NCBI GenBank assembly: GCA_022827625.1
Contig: JAJEIE010000031.1
Location: 1-64,000 of the forward strand
Direction of reading: 5' to 3'
Origin: Candidatus Poribacteria bacterium
Lineage (GTDB): Bacteria; Poribacteria; WGA-4E; WGA-3G
Length of the DNA: 64,000 nt
Part shown: positions 33,281-42,307 of the stretch, piece by piece
How the letters are laid out: each line of letters begins with the position of its first letter
Position numbering within the stretch: position 1 is the stretch's first letter
The notes under the pieces: generated by a model
Database searches by the model: none
The model's input: only the letters and a program-made list of their open reading frames with translations
Told to the model about the DNA's origin: nothing
Program-made: the position numbers and the translations under genes

Positions 33281-35995
33281 CTATTTCTTATTTTCAACAT
33301 CCAACGCCGCCATAATATCGGCGTGCACCGCTTTTGGATCAATCACCTGTTGCGCATAGAACCGGTCAACCGCCTGACCCCCTAAGCCTGAGCACTTGCA
33401 CATTTCAACATTTAAACCGAGTTTCGCAAGAATACCGCTGAAGTAATGCAAAAATCCAACCTTTTCTTCACCCACAACAACAATCTCCGTATAACTTCGC
33501 GTCGTTTCAACACTAACTTCATCAACCTGCCACGTCTCATCCATATTCACGTAGTGTCTATCAAAAACCTCCGCAAGCGTTACTTCCTGTGCCAGTAAAC
33601 TACGGATGTCAAAATCCAGATCGCGCTTGAGCTCCTCATCAAGCGGCATCGGCTCTCCACTATGATGCGGCGGTTGATGCACAAGACGATAGATTTCCAA
33701 TTCAACGTTGGTATCCTGCTTGGTGTAGACGCGCGCGTCTTGGACATCTATCCCATTGGCGAAGAAAAGACCGCTCACTGTGTGCAATTTTCCGATACGA
33801 CTCGGGCTACATAGATGGAGCTCCGTAAATCCAGGTCGGTCAACAAACTGAACAACCCCCGCACTCGGCGTGTCTTCTGCCTCCAGAGTTGCACTCTCAA
33901 TTTGCGCCGTCATCTTTATATGCATCGCTATCTCTTCAGGAGAAACACTAATACGATAGGAAACCGGCATGTGGTGCAAAAATTGCTGGAACTCTTCAAC
34001 AGGTGCGAAGGCACCCCACTGCGTCTCTTCTTGCCCAACAAAGCGGGTCCGCGCGGCTTCATACAAACTCTTCAGGTTATGTTTAACCACATGACTGAAG
34101 TTCTGTGAACCGTTGGCTTTGGAATCGCAATACGTCAGTAGATAGAGCGCCGTTAAACGCTCCAGAGAGTTCACTTTTTTACAAAATTCGGAAATCGTCC
34201 TTTCATCCCAATGATGATAACGTGCCAAATCTATCATCTCCAAGTGTTCTCGAATGAGGAAGCAAATGTCATCTGTCTGTTGTGAGTTGGAGCCGAATTC
34301 CGGAGCGATACGTTCCGCTTTCTCCGCGCCGGTCGCTGGATGTGTCGGATCGGGTTTATCTATATCATGAAGAAAAAGCGCCATATAGAGAGGCGTTGGA
34401 TCCGACAAAGAACGAAACGCCGCATTAAGATCTTCCAATTCAGAAGCCGGCGATGGCGACATCGGCGAGCTAAATCGGGCACCCCCAAACGGGCTACTCG
34501 GCTCTGTCGCCCGGATTTCATCAAGATGACCAATCGCAACAAGCGTATGTTTCCCGACTGTATATGGATCCAAACTCCGTTCGCTTCGGGTCATCATCGC
34601 CTTTTCAAAGAGTGCCCCACCTTCACCCAAACGCGACAGAATATTAAGTCGGTGTAGACGGGTCAAGGTCTTCTCAACGTCTCCCGGTGTGTTTATCAAT
34701 TCGACCATCCGCTTCTGGAACGAACGCCAATCAAACGCATGCACATACCGAGAAATAAATGTAGAAAGAGACGCATCAATCTCAAAGTCGTACTGTTGGA
34801 AGTAGGTGAACAGCTGAAAAAGTTCATTAGTATCAAGCTCACCGAAATTATTATCCATGCAATACAACAGATCGGTTCTGACAGCGAGCACATCCGAGAT
34901 CGGAATCCCATTTGCTAACATTTTCCGGATGAGAAGTTCCGCCTTGAAATGGAGATATTTCGCCTTAGCATAATATTCTGCCATAAAGGTATAACGTCCC
35001 TCGTCTGTTCCATCTATGAATCCGAGGACCCGAGCGACTTCTGTCTGAAGCGCGTCCCCTCTTTCAGGATGATAGGAGAGATCATCATGGGGTGCATCGG
35101 CGAGTACATGCAGAAGATTTCGGACTTTAAACACGAAATCCAGGGAAGGCATGAGCTGCTCGTCATCGTATCGCTCGTAGAGATCAGGAATGGATGTAAA
35201 GTCCGGAAGCCCACATATCCAGAGGGCATATTGCAGGGTGCGTAATCCGCCGCGGCCGGTCTTCACATTCGGTTGGTTCAGATAGATCGTGTCCTCAGAT
35301 GCCTTGAACGCATCCGCTTTTGACTTCAGTAAATCCAGCACCAAGGAAATATCCGACTTCTCAGAGCGGACGGCTCTTCGGAACTGTTCTGTCAGTTCGA
35401 CATTCCCAGCAATAAACCGCATATCTATCAAGGCTGTCATATCCTGATAGTTCCACTTCGCTATATCCGCAAGCGGACGGTAAATAAAACTGAACTCAAA
35501 CCCCGGAATCACTGAATGAAGACTGTCAAAAAAGTCGTAGAACCATCGGATCAGCTCAAGCGTACTCTCATCGTAAATATCCTCTAAATCCACAGAAGAG
35601 GTGTATACAACATCAACATCCGAAAAATAGCAGAGCTCATTCCTACCGTAGCTGCCAACGCCATAGAGTGCAACATCCGGCAGCCAGTCTTCTAATTCCG
35701 ATTCCAAGTCATCCGTGTCAACATCGGGAAGCATCTTTAGTACTTCAATCTGCTTCTGGTATTCATCCCAAATCTGAAAGGAGGCTACCTCGTAAACCTT
35801 TTGAATAACTGCATCCCACATCCCGGCGTGGGCTTCACAAGCCGCAAACCCGGTTTCGCCCTCCAAGATACGGGCTTTTAAGTGTTCGCGTTCGGATTGA
35901 ATGAAAGCAGCTAACTGCTTCTGTAAGTCCTCAAAAGGCACACTCAGGTCTGGCACATAACTATTGAGTCGCTTTTCGATTTTTGCGGTCTCCAT
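33281..35995 (-). CDS. glnD: GlnD-like [protein-PII] uridylyltransferase/uridylyl-removing enzyme
   Basis: 904 residues with the GlnD order: nucleotidyltransferase motif GSYGRNELCYFSDVDVVY (residues 114-131, Asp126 and Asp128), a helical GlnE/GlnD linker, an HD domain (HTLVAIGHLDEI, then LFLHDIDKPDP near residue 535), and two C-terminal ACT domains (about 715-790 and 835-895). GlnD senses glutamine and (de)uridylylates PII. The first ACT domain is followed by a PPHHSGEPMPLDEEL insert. No PII or glutamine synthetase gene is near, so the target is inferred from the family. It has its own promoter. Confidence 0.85.
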   Translation of the reverse strand: METAKIEKRLNSYVPDLSVPFEDLQKQLAAFIQSEREHLKARILEGETGFAACEAHAGMWDAVIQKVYEVASFQIWDEYQKQIEVLKMLPDVDTDDLESELEDWLPDVALYGVGSYGRNELCYFSDVDVVYTSSVDLEDIYDESTLELIRWFYDFFDSLHSVIPGFEFSFIYRPLADIAKWNYQDMTALIDMRFIAGNVELTEQFRRAVRSEKSDISLVLDLLKSKADAFKASEDTIYLNQPNVKTGRGGLRTLQYALWICGLPDFTSIPDLYERYDDEQLMPSLDFVFKVRNLLHVLADAPHDDLSYHPERGDALQTEVARVLGFIDGTDEGRYTFMAEYYAKAKYLHFKAELLIRKMLANGIPISDVLAVRTDLLYCMDNNFGELDTNELFQLFTYFQQYDFEIDASLSTFISRYVHAFDWRSFQKRMVELINTPGDVEKTLTRLHRLNILSRLGEGGALFEKAMMTRSERSLDPYTVGKHTLVAIGHLDEIRATEPSSPFGGARFSSPMSPSPASELEDLNAAFRSLSDPTPLYMALFLHDIDKPDPTHPATGAEKAERIAPEFGSNSQQTDDICFLIREHLEMIDLARYHHWDERTISEFCKKVNSLERLTALYLLTYCDSKANGSQNFSHVVKHNLKSLYEAARTRFVGQEETQWGAFAPVEEFQQFLHHMPVSYRISVSPEEIAMHIKMTAQIESATLEAEDTPSAGVVQFVDRPGFTELHLCSPSRIGKLHTVSGLFFANGIDVQDARVYTKQDTNVELEIYRLVHQPPHHSGEPMPLDEELKRDLDFDIRSLLAQEVTLAEVFDRHYVNMDETWQVDEVSVETTRSYTEIVVVGEEKVGFLHYFSGILAKLGLNVEMCKCSGLGGQAVDRFYAQQVIDPKAVHADIMAALDVENKK

Positions 35996-36083
35996 TTTCC
36001 TTTACCCCAACGTAAATAAGAGGAGCCAATTGTCGCGTAGTTACTTCACAAAAAATAAAATAACTGAGGTTTCACCTAAACGC

Positions 36084-36113
36084 ATTATACACGAAACATC
36101 GAAAAAAAAACAA
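36084..36113 (-). promoter_or_regulatory. Promoter of the glnD-like gene
   Basis: On the minus strand TTGTTT and TATAAT are 18 bases apart, with GTG before the -10 box. The start codon lies about 88 bases downstream. Confidence 0.5.
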
Positions 36114-36146
36114 GCACGTTTTTTTGATTTTGCCCTGACTTTTTCC

Positions 36147-36175
36147 TTGACACACTTTTGCAAGGCTGCTAACAT
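36147..36175 (+). promoter_or_regulatory. Promoter of the Gfo/Idh-PhyH-sulfatase cluster
   Basis: TTGACA and TAACAT are 17 bases apart. The -10 box lies 20 bases before the first ATG, leaving a short leader that contains AGGGG. Confidence 0.6.
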
Positions 36176-36195
36176 GCAAAATCAGGGGATTTGAA

Positions 36196-37257
36196 ATGAG
36201 CGACACCAAATATCGTGTAGCCATCATCGGCTGCGGACGGATGGGCCAAAACTACGCAGAGGCATACACCACCTATCCCGACACAGAGATTGTCGCGATC
36301 GCCGATGCCAATGCAGAACGGCGAGAGGTCCTCGGCACGCGCTTCAATGTTGCCGCACTCTACCCAGATGTAGAAACCCTATTGGCAAACAACGTACCCG
36401 ACATCGCCGTTGTCGTTACACCCACGAAATACATGAAAGATGCCGTCCTCGCCTGTACTGAAGCGGGTGTTAAAGGCATCTCCACGGAAAAACCGATTGC
36501 CGCACGTCTCGAAGATGCCGATGCAATGGTCGAAGCGTGCACTGAACGCGGCGTGGTCTTTGCTGGTGGGAACTTGCAACGCGCAATGAATGAAGTCCAA
36601 GAAGCAGCCGCTCGGCTCCATAGTGGCGAATTCGGGGACATTCGCGGCGCAAGCGTTCACGGATTCGGCGGCGAAATCTCCGGTGGCGGATGCCAACATA
36701 TCTCCATCCTGCGCTTGTTCACCAACGCCGAAGTTGAAGAAGTCATCGCGTGGGGATCACCGACAGAAGCCCTGAACGCAGAAACCGACGAAGGCTTAAT
36801 CATCAACGGACGCTTCCAACTTACCAATGGACTCGAATGCAGCGTCTTCGGAACACCAACACCCTGTCGCGGCGTAGATGTCTGGACAGGCGAATGCCTT
36901 GTCCGTTGGGATTGGAACCCGCCTGAGATTTTCAAAGGCTACGACCCGCACGGCAATCGTATCCGGTGTGAACCCAACTATAGTCCGTACCCGTGGAGCG
37001 AATTTAACTATCTCACCGGTTCAATCCGCTCCTTTCTGGCTGCCGTTAATGGCGAGGGACAGCCATGGATTACCGGGGCGGACCTCCGACAGGCACTGGA
37101 AGTCGCAATCGCCGCAAAACGCTCCGCGACCCGAAACAGTGTTCCCATCAAACTCCCATTAGAGGATAGATCTTTAGCACTTTACCCGCGTCCCTACCGA
37201 TGGCTCGGCGGCGACGTAACCGGTAGACCTCAAAGTATCGAAGAAGCAACAGGCTAA
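36196..37257 (+). CDS. Gfo/Idh/MocA family oxidoreductase (1)
   Basis: 353 residues. The N-terminal Rossmann motif is VAIIGCGRMGQNYAEAY, and the family catalytic segment STEKPIAARLEDADAM contains the EKP lysine. A C-terminal substrate domain follows (GGEISGGGCQHISIL). Such enzymes oxidise sugars, inositols or sugar acids with NAD(P). The gene opens a plus-strand cluster with PhyH and sulfatase-like genes behind a good promoter, so it probably takes part in breakdown of a modified sugar or related metabolite. The stop codon is part of a palindromic repeat. Confidence 0.9.
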   Translation: MSDTKYRVAIIGCGRMGQNYAEAYTTYPDTEIVAIADANAERREVLGTRFNVAALYPDVETLLANNVPDIAVVVTPTKYMKDAVLACTEAGVKGISTEKPIAARLEDADAMVEACTERGVVFAGGNLQRAMNEVQEAAARLHSGEFGDIRGASVHGFGGEISGGGCQHISILRLFTNAEVEEVIAWGSPTEALNAETDEGLIINGRFQLTNGLECSVFGTPTPCRGVDVWTGECLVRWDWNPPEIFKGYDPHGNRIRCEPNYSPYPWSEFNYLTGSIRSFLAAVNGEGQPWITGADLRQALEVAIAAKRSATRNSVPIKLPLEDRSLALYPRPYRWLGGDVTGRPQSIEEATG

Positions 37258-37286
37258 AGTAGTAGGCATACGCCGTGTGCCGTAAC
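37255..37286 (+). repeat. Stop-codon palindromic repeat, copy 3
   Basis: It starts at the TAA stop of the oxidoreductase gene and reads TAAAGTAGTAGGCATACGCC, then GTGTGCCGTAAC. It lies between this stop and the ribosome site (CAGGAG) of the next gene. Confidence 0.8.
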
Positions 37287-37300
37287 AGGAGAAACTACCG

Positions 37301-38089
37301 ATGAACGAAGATCAGAAATATCTATTCGATTTGACAGGATACCTTATTATCGAAAATGCCTTAACAGCCGAAGAAGTCGCAGCATGCAACGCAGCCATAG
37401 ACCACCACATTGAGGCACTGAGAGAACGCGAGAGTTCTTTGGCAGGCGGGTCGGCGGCACTCAGCGGTACAGCACACCGTATGGATATGGGTGGCATGCT
37501 GGCATGGGAAAAACCTTGGTGTGATCCTTTCCGCAACCTGCTCGTGCATCCCAAGATTAAACCGCATCTTGAAGAGGTCTTAGGGACACAATACCGACTC
37601 GACCACGGACCCGGATTAATCGCCATGGAGAAAGGCACAGAGGGTGGCACACTCCACGGTGGCGGGATTGAACGCCCTAATTTCTCCGAAGCCTATTTCT
37701 TCAAATACGGACGCATATACACAGGCTTGACTGTCGTGGAATACATGCTCGCTGACGAAGGTCCCGGCGACGGCGGATTAGCCATTATTCCGGGAAGCCA
37801 CAAGGCAAACCTCCCCTGCCCAAGCGGCATGAAACGATATGAGCAATACCAGAAACACGTCGTTGAAGTCAACGCCAAGGCAGGCGATGCCGTAATTTTC
37901 ACCGAAACACTGACGCACGGCACACTCCCATGGAAGGGGAACCATCAGCGACGCGCCCTTCTCTACAAATTCAGTCCGGGATTCCAGGCTTATGGCGCAG
38001 GGGCGCACCAAATCTCATATCCGGATTATATTGAGGAGATGTCCCCGGAACAGCGCGAGGTCATGGAGGCACCGCACATCCGACGCTAA
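37301..38089 (+). CDS. PhyH family protein with HxG instead of HxD motif
   Basis: 262 residues with the double-stranded beta-helix of phytanoyl-CoA dioxygenases. The expected Fe(II) motif HxD/E appears as His119-Gly-Gly121 (GTLHGGG). The distal His206 (TETLTHGTLPW) and the 2-oxoglutarate Arg (QRRALLYKF) are present, as is the DGGLAIIPGSHK segment. In Fe/2-oxoglutarate halogenases such as SyrB2 the Asp/Glu is replaced by Ala or Gly, opening a site for chloride. Whether that holds here is unknown. The other two PhyH proteins of the cluster keep HRD. CAGGAG precedes the ATG. Confidence 0.85.
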   Translation: MNEDQKYLFDLTGYLIIENALTAEEVAACNAAIDHHIEALRERESSLAGGSAALSGTAHRMDMGGMLAWEKPWCDPFRNLLVHPKIKPHLEEVLGTQYRLDHGPGLIAMEKGTEGGTLHGGGIERPNFSEAYFFKYGRIYTGLTVVEYMLADEGPGDGGLAIIPGSHKANLPCPSGMKRYEQYQKHVVEVNAKAGDAVIFTETLTHGTLPWKGNHQRRALLYKFSPGFQAYGAGAHQISYPDYIEEMSPEQREVMEAPHIRR

Positions 38090-38104
38090 TCAGAGGAAAA
38101 AACT

Positions 38105-39052
38105 ATGTCAAAACTACGAGTTGCTGTCATTGGTTGCGGTGGTAGAGGCCGCGGACACATGAAAATCCTTTCAGAATTTGACGACACAACGCTCGTCGCT
38201 GTCTGCGATCCGATTGAAGGGGCGCGGAACAATGCCGGCGATATGTTCAACATCTCGGCACGCTACGAGAGCATCGAAGCATTGTTAGATGGTGAAACCT
38301 TAGACGCTATCTTCGTTGCCACCCCTGCACACCTCAACGGCGAGGCGGCACTCCCGTGTTTTGAACGCGGTGTCCATACACTCTTAGAAAAACCGCCGGG
38401 GATGAGCGTTGCAGAAACGGTCGGATTGCGCGACGCAGCGGCACGGACAGGGGCAAAAGGAATGGTCGGCTGGAACCGTCGTTTCCATCCCATTATCGTT
38501 GAAGCCAAACGGCACGTCACCGCGCGGGGACCCGTCACCCAAATCGTTGGGGAATTCCATAAGAGCATCACGCAATTAGCAAAAGGCGGCAGATTCCCTG
38601 AACACCTGATGGACAATATGTTTCTGGAGACCCCCATTCACGCCCTCGATGCCATCCGCGCTATCGCTGAAGCCGATGTTCAAGAAGTCCATAGCGTCGT
38701 CCGCCGGACAATCTCCGACTACAAGGATGTCCACGCCGCGCTCATCCTCTTCGACAACGGGTGTGTTGCCCAACATATCGCCAATTATACCACCAATGCA
38801 CGCCTCGAACGCTACGAGATTCACGGTAGAGACATCTCTGCCTATCTTGAAGGGGTCTCGCAAGGCACTGTTTTTGCCGATGGTAGCCAACACAAACTCA
38901 CGAACGCAGGCAACGGCGGTACCACTGAGCAAAACAGGTATTTCCTCAATTGCGTCAAGTCCAATACGCCTGTCTCGTTCCCAGCTGCGAACCTCGATGA
39001 GGCTGTTAAAACCATGGAACTCTGCGAAGCAATCCTCAGTGGGCTGTGCTAA
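38105..39052 (+). CDS. Gfo/Idh/MocA family oxidoreductase (2)
   Basis: 315 residues. Rossmann motif VAVIGCGGRGRGHMKIL and catalytic LLEKPPGMSVAE are present, followed by GWNRRFHPI and a C-terminal domain. It is shorter than the other two family members in the window. AGAGG lies before the ATG, 15 bases after the preceding PhyH gene. Co-transcription with the flanking PhyH genes suggests that oxidised sugar intermediates are processed in the same pathway. The exact substrate is unknown. Confidence 0.9.
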   Translation: MSKLRVAVIGCGGRGRGHMKILSEFDDTTLVAVCDPIEGARNNAGDMFNISARYESIEALLDGETLDAIFVATPAHLNGEAALPCFERGVHTLLEKPPGMSVAETVGLRDAAARTGAKGMVGWNRRFHPIIVEAKRHVTARGPVTQIVGEFHKSITQLAKGGRFPEHLMDNMFLETPIHALDAIRAIAEADVQEVHSVVRRTISDYKDVHAALILFDNGCVAQHIANYTTNARLERYEIHGRDISAYLEGVSQGTVFADGSQHKLTNAGNGGTTEQNRYFLNCVKSNTPVSFPAANLDEAVKTMELCEAILSGLC

Positions 39053-39081
39053 AGTAGTAGGCACACACCGTGTGCCGTAAC
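39050..39081 (+). repeat. Stop-codon palindromic repeat, copy 4 (best copy)
   Basis: It starts at the TAA stop: TAAAGTAGTA, then GGCACAC-ACC-GTGTGCC (39060-39076), then GTAAC. It is the cleanest palindrome of the five copies. Confidence 0.85.
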
Positions 39082-39100
39082 AATTAACAGGAACACTCCA

Positions 39101-39925
39101 ATGCCAACGTCCGACGAACGCTTTGAAGCATATAAAAAAGATGGATTCACAATTTTTGAGAAGGTATTTGACGAACTGCAGATGCAAAGGTGGCGGGAAA
39201 AGCACGCCGAACTCTCTGCAGCCAACGACGGACAAACATGGTTCGGTAATACACTTGAACTCGCGCCCAAACTGATGTGGCCCGCTGTCTCACATCCCAC
39301 AATCCTTGCGTTTGTAGAAAAGGTGATGGGACCCTTCGTGCAATTAGACAACCTCACACTCGCTGCGTTCCCATCCATGGAAAAAGAGAAAGCGGAAGGT
39401 AGAGTCTCCGGTTGGCATCGCGACCGATGGGCACACGTGCCGTACACCGATGCCTATCACCGTCCAAACGCTATTAACGCTATCGCTTATCTACAGGACC
39501 TGACAGACGAATTCGGACCGCTACGTGTGATTGTCGGTTCACACCGCAAGCCGATAACCATGGCAGACCCGGAACGCGCAAAACCGCATCTTGATGAAGT
39601 GCTGATCCACATGAAAGCCGGTGATGTCGTCATTACACACAACGGACTCATTCATTCCGGTACACCGAATACTTCTGGAAAGTTACGCTACTTCTTCAGC
39701 ATCTATTACAATCTGACATGGCTGAAACACACCGACCATCACACAGGACCACAGACGCAACGCCTGATTGAAGCAGCAAAAGCCGCCAATAATCATCAAC
39801 ACATGCGACTCCTCGGTGTCGATGAACAACTACAGCCGCGATGCAACTCCGGTTTCCTTCACTCCGATGAAGAGCGATGGGAAGAATGGGCAACCGCCGA
39901 CCGAGAAGCAATAAAGGAAGCATAA
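39101..39925 (+). CDS. Phytanoyl-CoA dioxygenase family protein (2)
   Basis: 274 residues of the Fe(II)/2-oxoglutarate oxygenase fold. The facial triad is intact: His106 and Asp108 in SGWHRDRW, and His185 in GLIHSGTPN. Arg196 (GKLRYFF) should bind 2-oxoglutarate. GPLRVIVGSHRKP is the usual strand before the distal His. It should hydroxylate a small molecule that cannot be named from sequence. It is followed after three bases by another PhyH gene, so the two are very likely co-translated. Confidence 0.9.
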   Translation: MPTSDERFEAYKKDGFTIFEKVFDELQMQRWREKHAELSAANDGQTWFGNTLELAPKLMWPAVSHPTILAFVEKVMGPFVQLDNLTLAAFPSMEKEKAEGRVSGWHRDRWAHVPYTDAYHRPNAINAIAYLQDLTDEFGPLRVIVGSHRKPITMADPERAKPHLDEVLIHMKAGDVVITHNGLIHSGTPNTSGKLRYFFSIYYNLTWLKHTDHHTGPQTQRLIEAAKAANNHQHMRLLGVDEQLQPRCNSGFLHSDEERWEEWATADREAIKEA

Positions 39926-39928
39926 CCG

Positions 39929-40675
39929 ATGGCTAATCCCAGCGTCGTCCCCTCAACACTCAATGTCGAATTGGATCACCAGCTCCAACAAGAGGTCAAC
40001 TTCTTCCTGAATTGGGGCTATCTCATCGTCGATAACGCTGCAACCCCCGATCAGATTGCGTCGCTGCGCGAGGCACTCGATGAAAGCTACGCGCGCAACG
40101 ATAAAAGCCAATTCATCGGTGAATTGCTTGAAGAAGACGACCGTTTCGCGTTCTTACTCGACAATCCACCTGTCTTAAAGCGGATGGAAGCGATACTCGG
40201 GACCTGCGTCCAACTCCACAGCGCAACGGCACGTATCACCGAACCCGGAACGCCTGACCAGAATTGGCATCGCGACGGTCCGTGGCCCGTAGCACCCCAT
40301 GGGACACCTTATGGCAGCCTCCCCGCACAGATTAACTGCGGATACTATCTCGACGAAATCACCGATGATACCGGTCCAACCGTCATCCAACCTGGCAGTC
40401 ACAGGGCACCGTTTCGACCGCCGCCGAGCCCCGTTGAACTGCCAGACGAAAAACGGGTACTTGTATCCCCAGGGCAAGCCGTCATGTTCGATGGTTGGAC
40501 GTGGCACCGAGGTGCCGCCAATACCTCCGCACAACGCCGACGCGTCTGTCTCATGTGCTACCAAAATGCGTGGATGAAATCCCGTGAACCCTTCGACGGT
40601 CCCCGCGTCACAAAACTCCGAGAAGAAGGCACACCCCAACAGAAATTGCTGCTCGGCGCAATTCCAAAATGGTAA
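39929..40675 (+). CDS. Phytanoyl-CoA dioxygenase family protein (3)
   Basis: 248 residues. The Fe(II) ligands are His114 and Asp116 (NWHRDGPW) and His193 (TWHRGAANTS), with Arg204 or Arg205 for 2-oxoglutarate. The PGSHRAPFRPPPSPVELPDE segment is typical of PhyH proteins abundant in Poribacteria and Planctomycetes. Only three bases separate it from the previous PhyH gene. The substrate is unknown; the neighbourhood suggests a modified sugar, an aminoalkyl compound or a lipid head group. Confidence 0.9.
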   Translation: MANPSVVPSTLNVELDHQLQQEVNFFLNWGYLIVDNAATPDQIASLREALDESYARNDKSQFIGELLEEDDRFAFLLDNPPVLKRMEAILGTCVQLHSATARITEPGTPDQNWHRDGPWPVAPHGTPYGSLPAQINCGYYLDEITDDTGPTVIQPGSHRAPFRPPPSPVELPDEKRVLVSPGQAVMFDGWTWHRGAANTSAQRRRVCLMCYQNAWMKSREPFDGPRVTKLREEGTPQQKLLLGAIPKW

Positions 40676-40722
40676 CGCAGTACTCCATCAACTCTCAAAC
40701 AGACCACTATATTCTTGTAAGA

Positions 40723-40737
40723 GCGAGTTTTACTCGC
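40723..40737. repeat. Short palindrome GCGAGT-TTT-ACTCGC
   Basis: A perfect 6-bp stem with a TTT loop lies in the gap between the PhyH and sulfatase-like genes. It is embedded in TTGTAAGA on the left and GATC on the right, and looks like another dispersed palindrome type. Confidence 0.5.
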
Positions 40738-40773
40738 GATCTTTACACCGTGAAAACCTGACTGGATAAAAAA

Positions 40774-40800
40774 ATAATAGGCACGCGCCGTCGTGCCGTC
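40774..40800 (+). repeat. Stop-codon-type palindromic repeat, copy 5 (variant)
   Basis: AATAATAGGCACGCGCCG followed by TCGTGCCGTC resembles the other four copies, but it is not joined to a stop codon. It lies upstream of the sulfatase-like gene in the direction of transcription. Confidence 0.6.
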
Positions 40801-40827
40801 CACCTGTAAACCACTGGAGAACTATAA

Positions 40828-42282
40828 ATGAACATCGCCTACATCGTCATCGACACACTCCGCTACGACTACATCGGCGCGAACGGAAACGATTGGATAG
40901 AGACACCGAACATCGATCGGTTCGCCGCTAAAGCCTTAGCATTCGACTACGCTTTCTGTGCCAGTTTCCCGACAATTCCGTACCGAACAGATGTCATCAC
41001 GGGTCAATACGGCGCGCCGATCCACCCGTGGAAACCGCTCCGTCACGAACGCCAAACGCTGCCGTGGACGCTCGCAGAAAACGGCTACGCCACGCAACTT
41101 ATTCACGATACACCGCATCTCGTCAACGGTGGACATAATTTCGACTGGCCCTTCCACGCCTGGACATTCGTTCGCGGCGCAGAAGTTGATAGAGACTGGA
41201 TTACCGACACCGTCGTATGGCCCGACAACTGGACCCGCCAGCCGCTCTTTGATTGTATCGACGACAAAGCCGCTGAATCCGGCATGCTCCGCAGCTACGC
41301 GCGCGCCAACCGAAACCGCAAAAAACCGGAAGATTGGAATTGCGCGAGACTTTTCAACACCGCCGCGCAATTCCTCAAAGATAACGCCAAACGAGACAAC
41401 TTCTTCCTCTGGGTAGACTGCTTTGACCCTCATGAGCCTTGGGACGCACCCCTTGAATTCATGAAAAAATACGATACCCGTCCCGGCTACGACGGTCGTG
41501 TAGATCCACGCAGTCTCGGTGCACGCGGTAACGCCCAGCTCTCAGATGAGGCGAAACAACACATCAAAGCGCAATACGCCGCGAAAACGACATGGATGGA
41601 CCACTGCTTCGGACAATTCCTCGACGCACTCGAATCCACAGGACTTGACAAGAATACTGCTGTCATCTTTACCGCTGACCACGGCACAAATGTCGGTGAG
41701 CGCGGTAGATTTGGCAAAGGACAACCCGTACGCCAGCAGGAGACACACGTCCCCCTCTTTATCCGACTCCCGGAAGGGGATACGGGCAGAAGCAACGTTA
41801 TTGTGCAACCCCAAGATTTCTTCCCAACGATCCTCAATATCTTAGGGGAGGCACGTCCTGACGGTATCGAAGGACACGACATCGTAACGCCTGCGCGCAA
41901 TGGAGAATCTGGTGATAGGGAACTCGCACTTTCAGGCGGAAGTATTGAACGGTGGGAGAACGCCACACAAAATCCGAACATCAATCTGTTCACTATCTTC
42001 ACCCGCGAGTGGAGCTTAGAGGTCGGAATAACCCCTGAAAATTCAAAACTCGTCCGACTCGATGAATTAGACGACGTTTCGAGTGAGCATCCGGATGTCG
42101 TTGCGAAACTCCACGCCGCTGCTATCGATGAAATCGAACGCCGCGGCACGGATCCGTCATTGATGAAATGGCTCCGTAGCGGTGGTGAAGCCGATTTTCC
42201 CACTGATGCCACTTATTGGAACGGCTACCCTGGTCCCGCAGGCTACCGCCCTTACTTCGGAAAACTCTACACGGGTGAGTGA
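40828..42282 (+). CDS. Sulfatase-fold hydrolase with Thr at the formylglycine position
   Basis: 484 residues of the alkaline phosphatase/sulfatase superfamily. The metal site starts at IVIDTLRYDYIG (Asp9, Thr10), TPNIDRFA follows, and FTADHGTNVGERGRFGKG supplies Asp/His near residue 283. The sulfatase signature C/S-x-P-x-R-x4-T-G reads Thr49-Ile-Pro-Tyr-Arg-Thr-Asp-Val-Ile-Thr-Gly59. The residue normally converted to formylglycine is therefore Thr. Thr nucleophiles are used by phosphodiesterases and phosphonate hydrolases in this superfamily. No signal peptide is seen, so it is probably cytosolic. CTGGAG precedes the ATG. Confidence 0.85.
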   Translation: MNIAYIVIDTLRYDYIGANGNDWIETPNIDRFAAKALAFDYAFCASFPTIPYRTDVITGQYGAPIHPWKPLRHERQTLPWTLAENGYATQLIHDTPHLVNGGHNFDWPFHAWTFVRGAEVDRDWITDTVVWPDNWTRQPLFDCIDDKAAESGMLRSYARANRNRKKPEDWNCARLFNTAAQFLKDNAKRDNFFLWVDCFDPHEPWDAPLEFMKKYDTRPGYDGRVDPRSLGARGNAQLSDEAKQHIKAQYAAKTTWMDHCFGQFLDALESTGLDKNTAVIFTADHGTNVGERGRFGKGQPVRQQETHVPLFIRLPEGDTGRSNVIVQPQDFFPTILNILGEARPDGIEGHDIVTPARNGESGDRELALSGGSIERWENATQNPNINLFTIFTREWSLEVGITPENSKLVRLDELDDVSSEHPDVVAKLHAAAIDEIERRGTDPSLMKWLRSGGEADFPTDATYWNGYPGPAGYRPYFGKLYTGE

Positions 42283-42307
42283 TATTTTACTTCACCCAAC
42301 CACGGTA

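Noticed and set aside
41487-42212. Minus-strand frame of 241 codons in the sulfatase-like gene
   Set aside because: The plus-strand protein has clear family motifs; the reverse frame has none and is Ser/Arg-rich shadow sequence.
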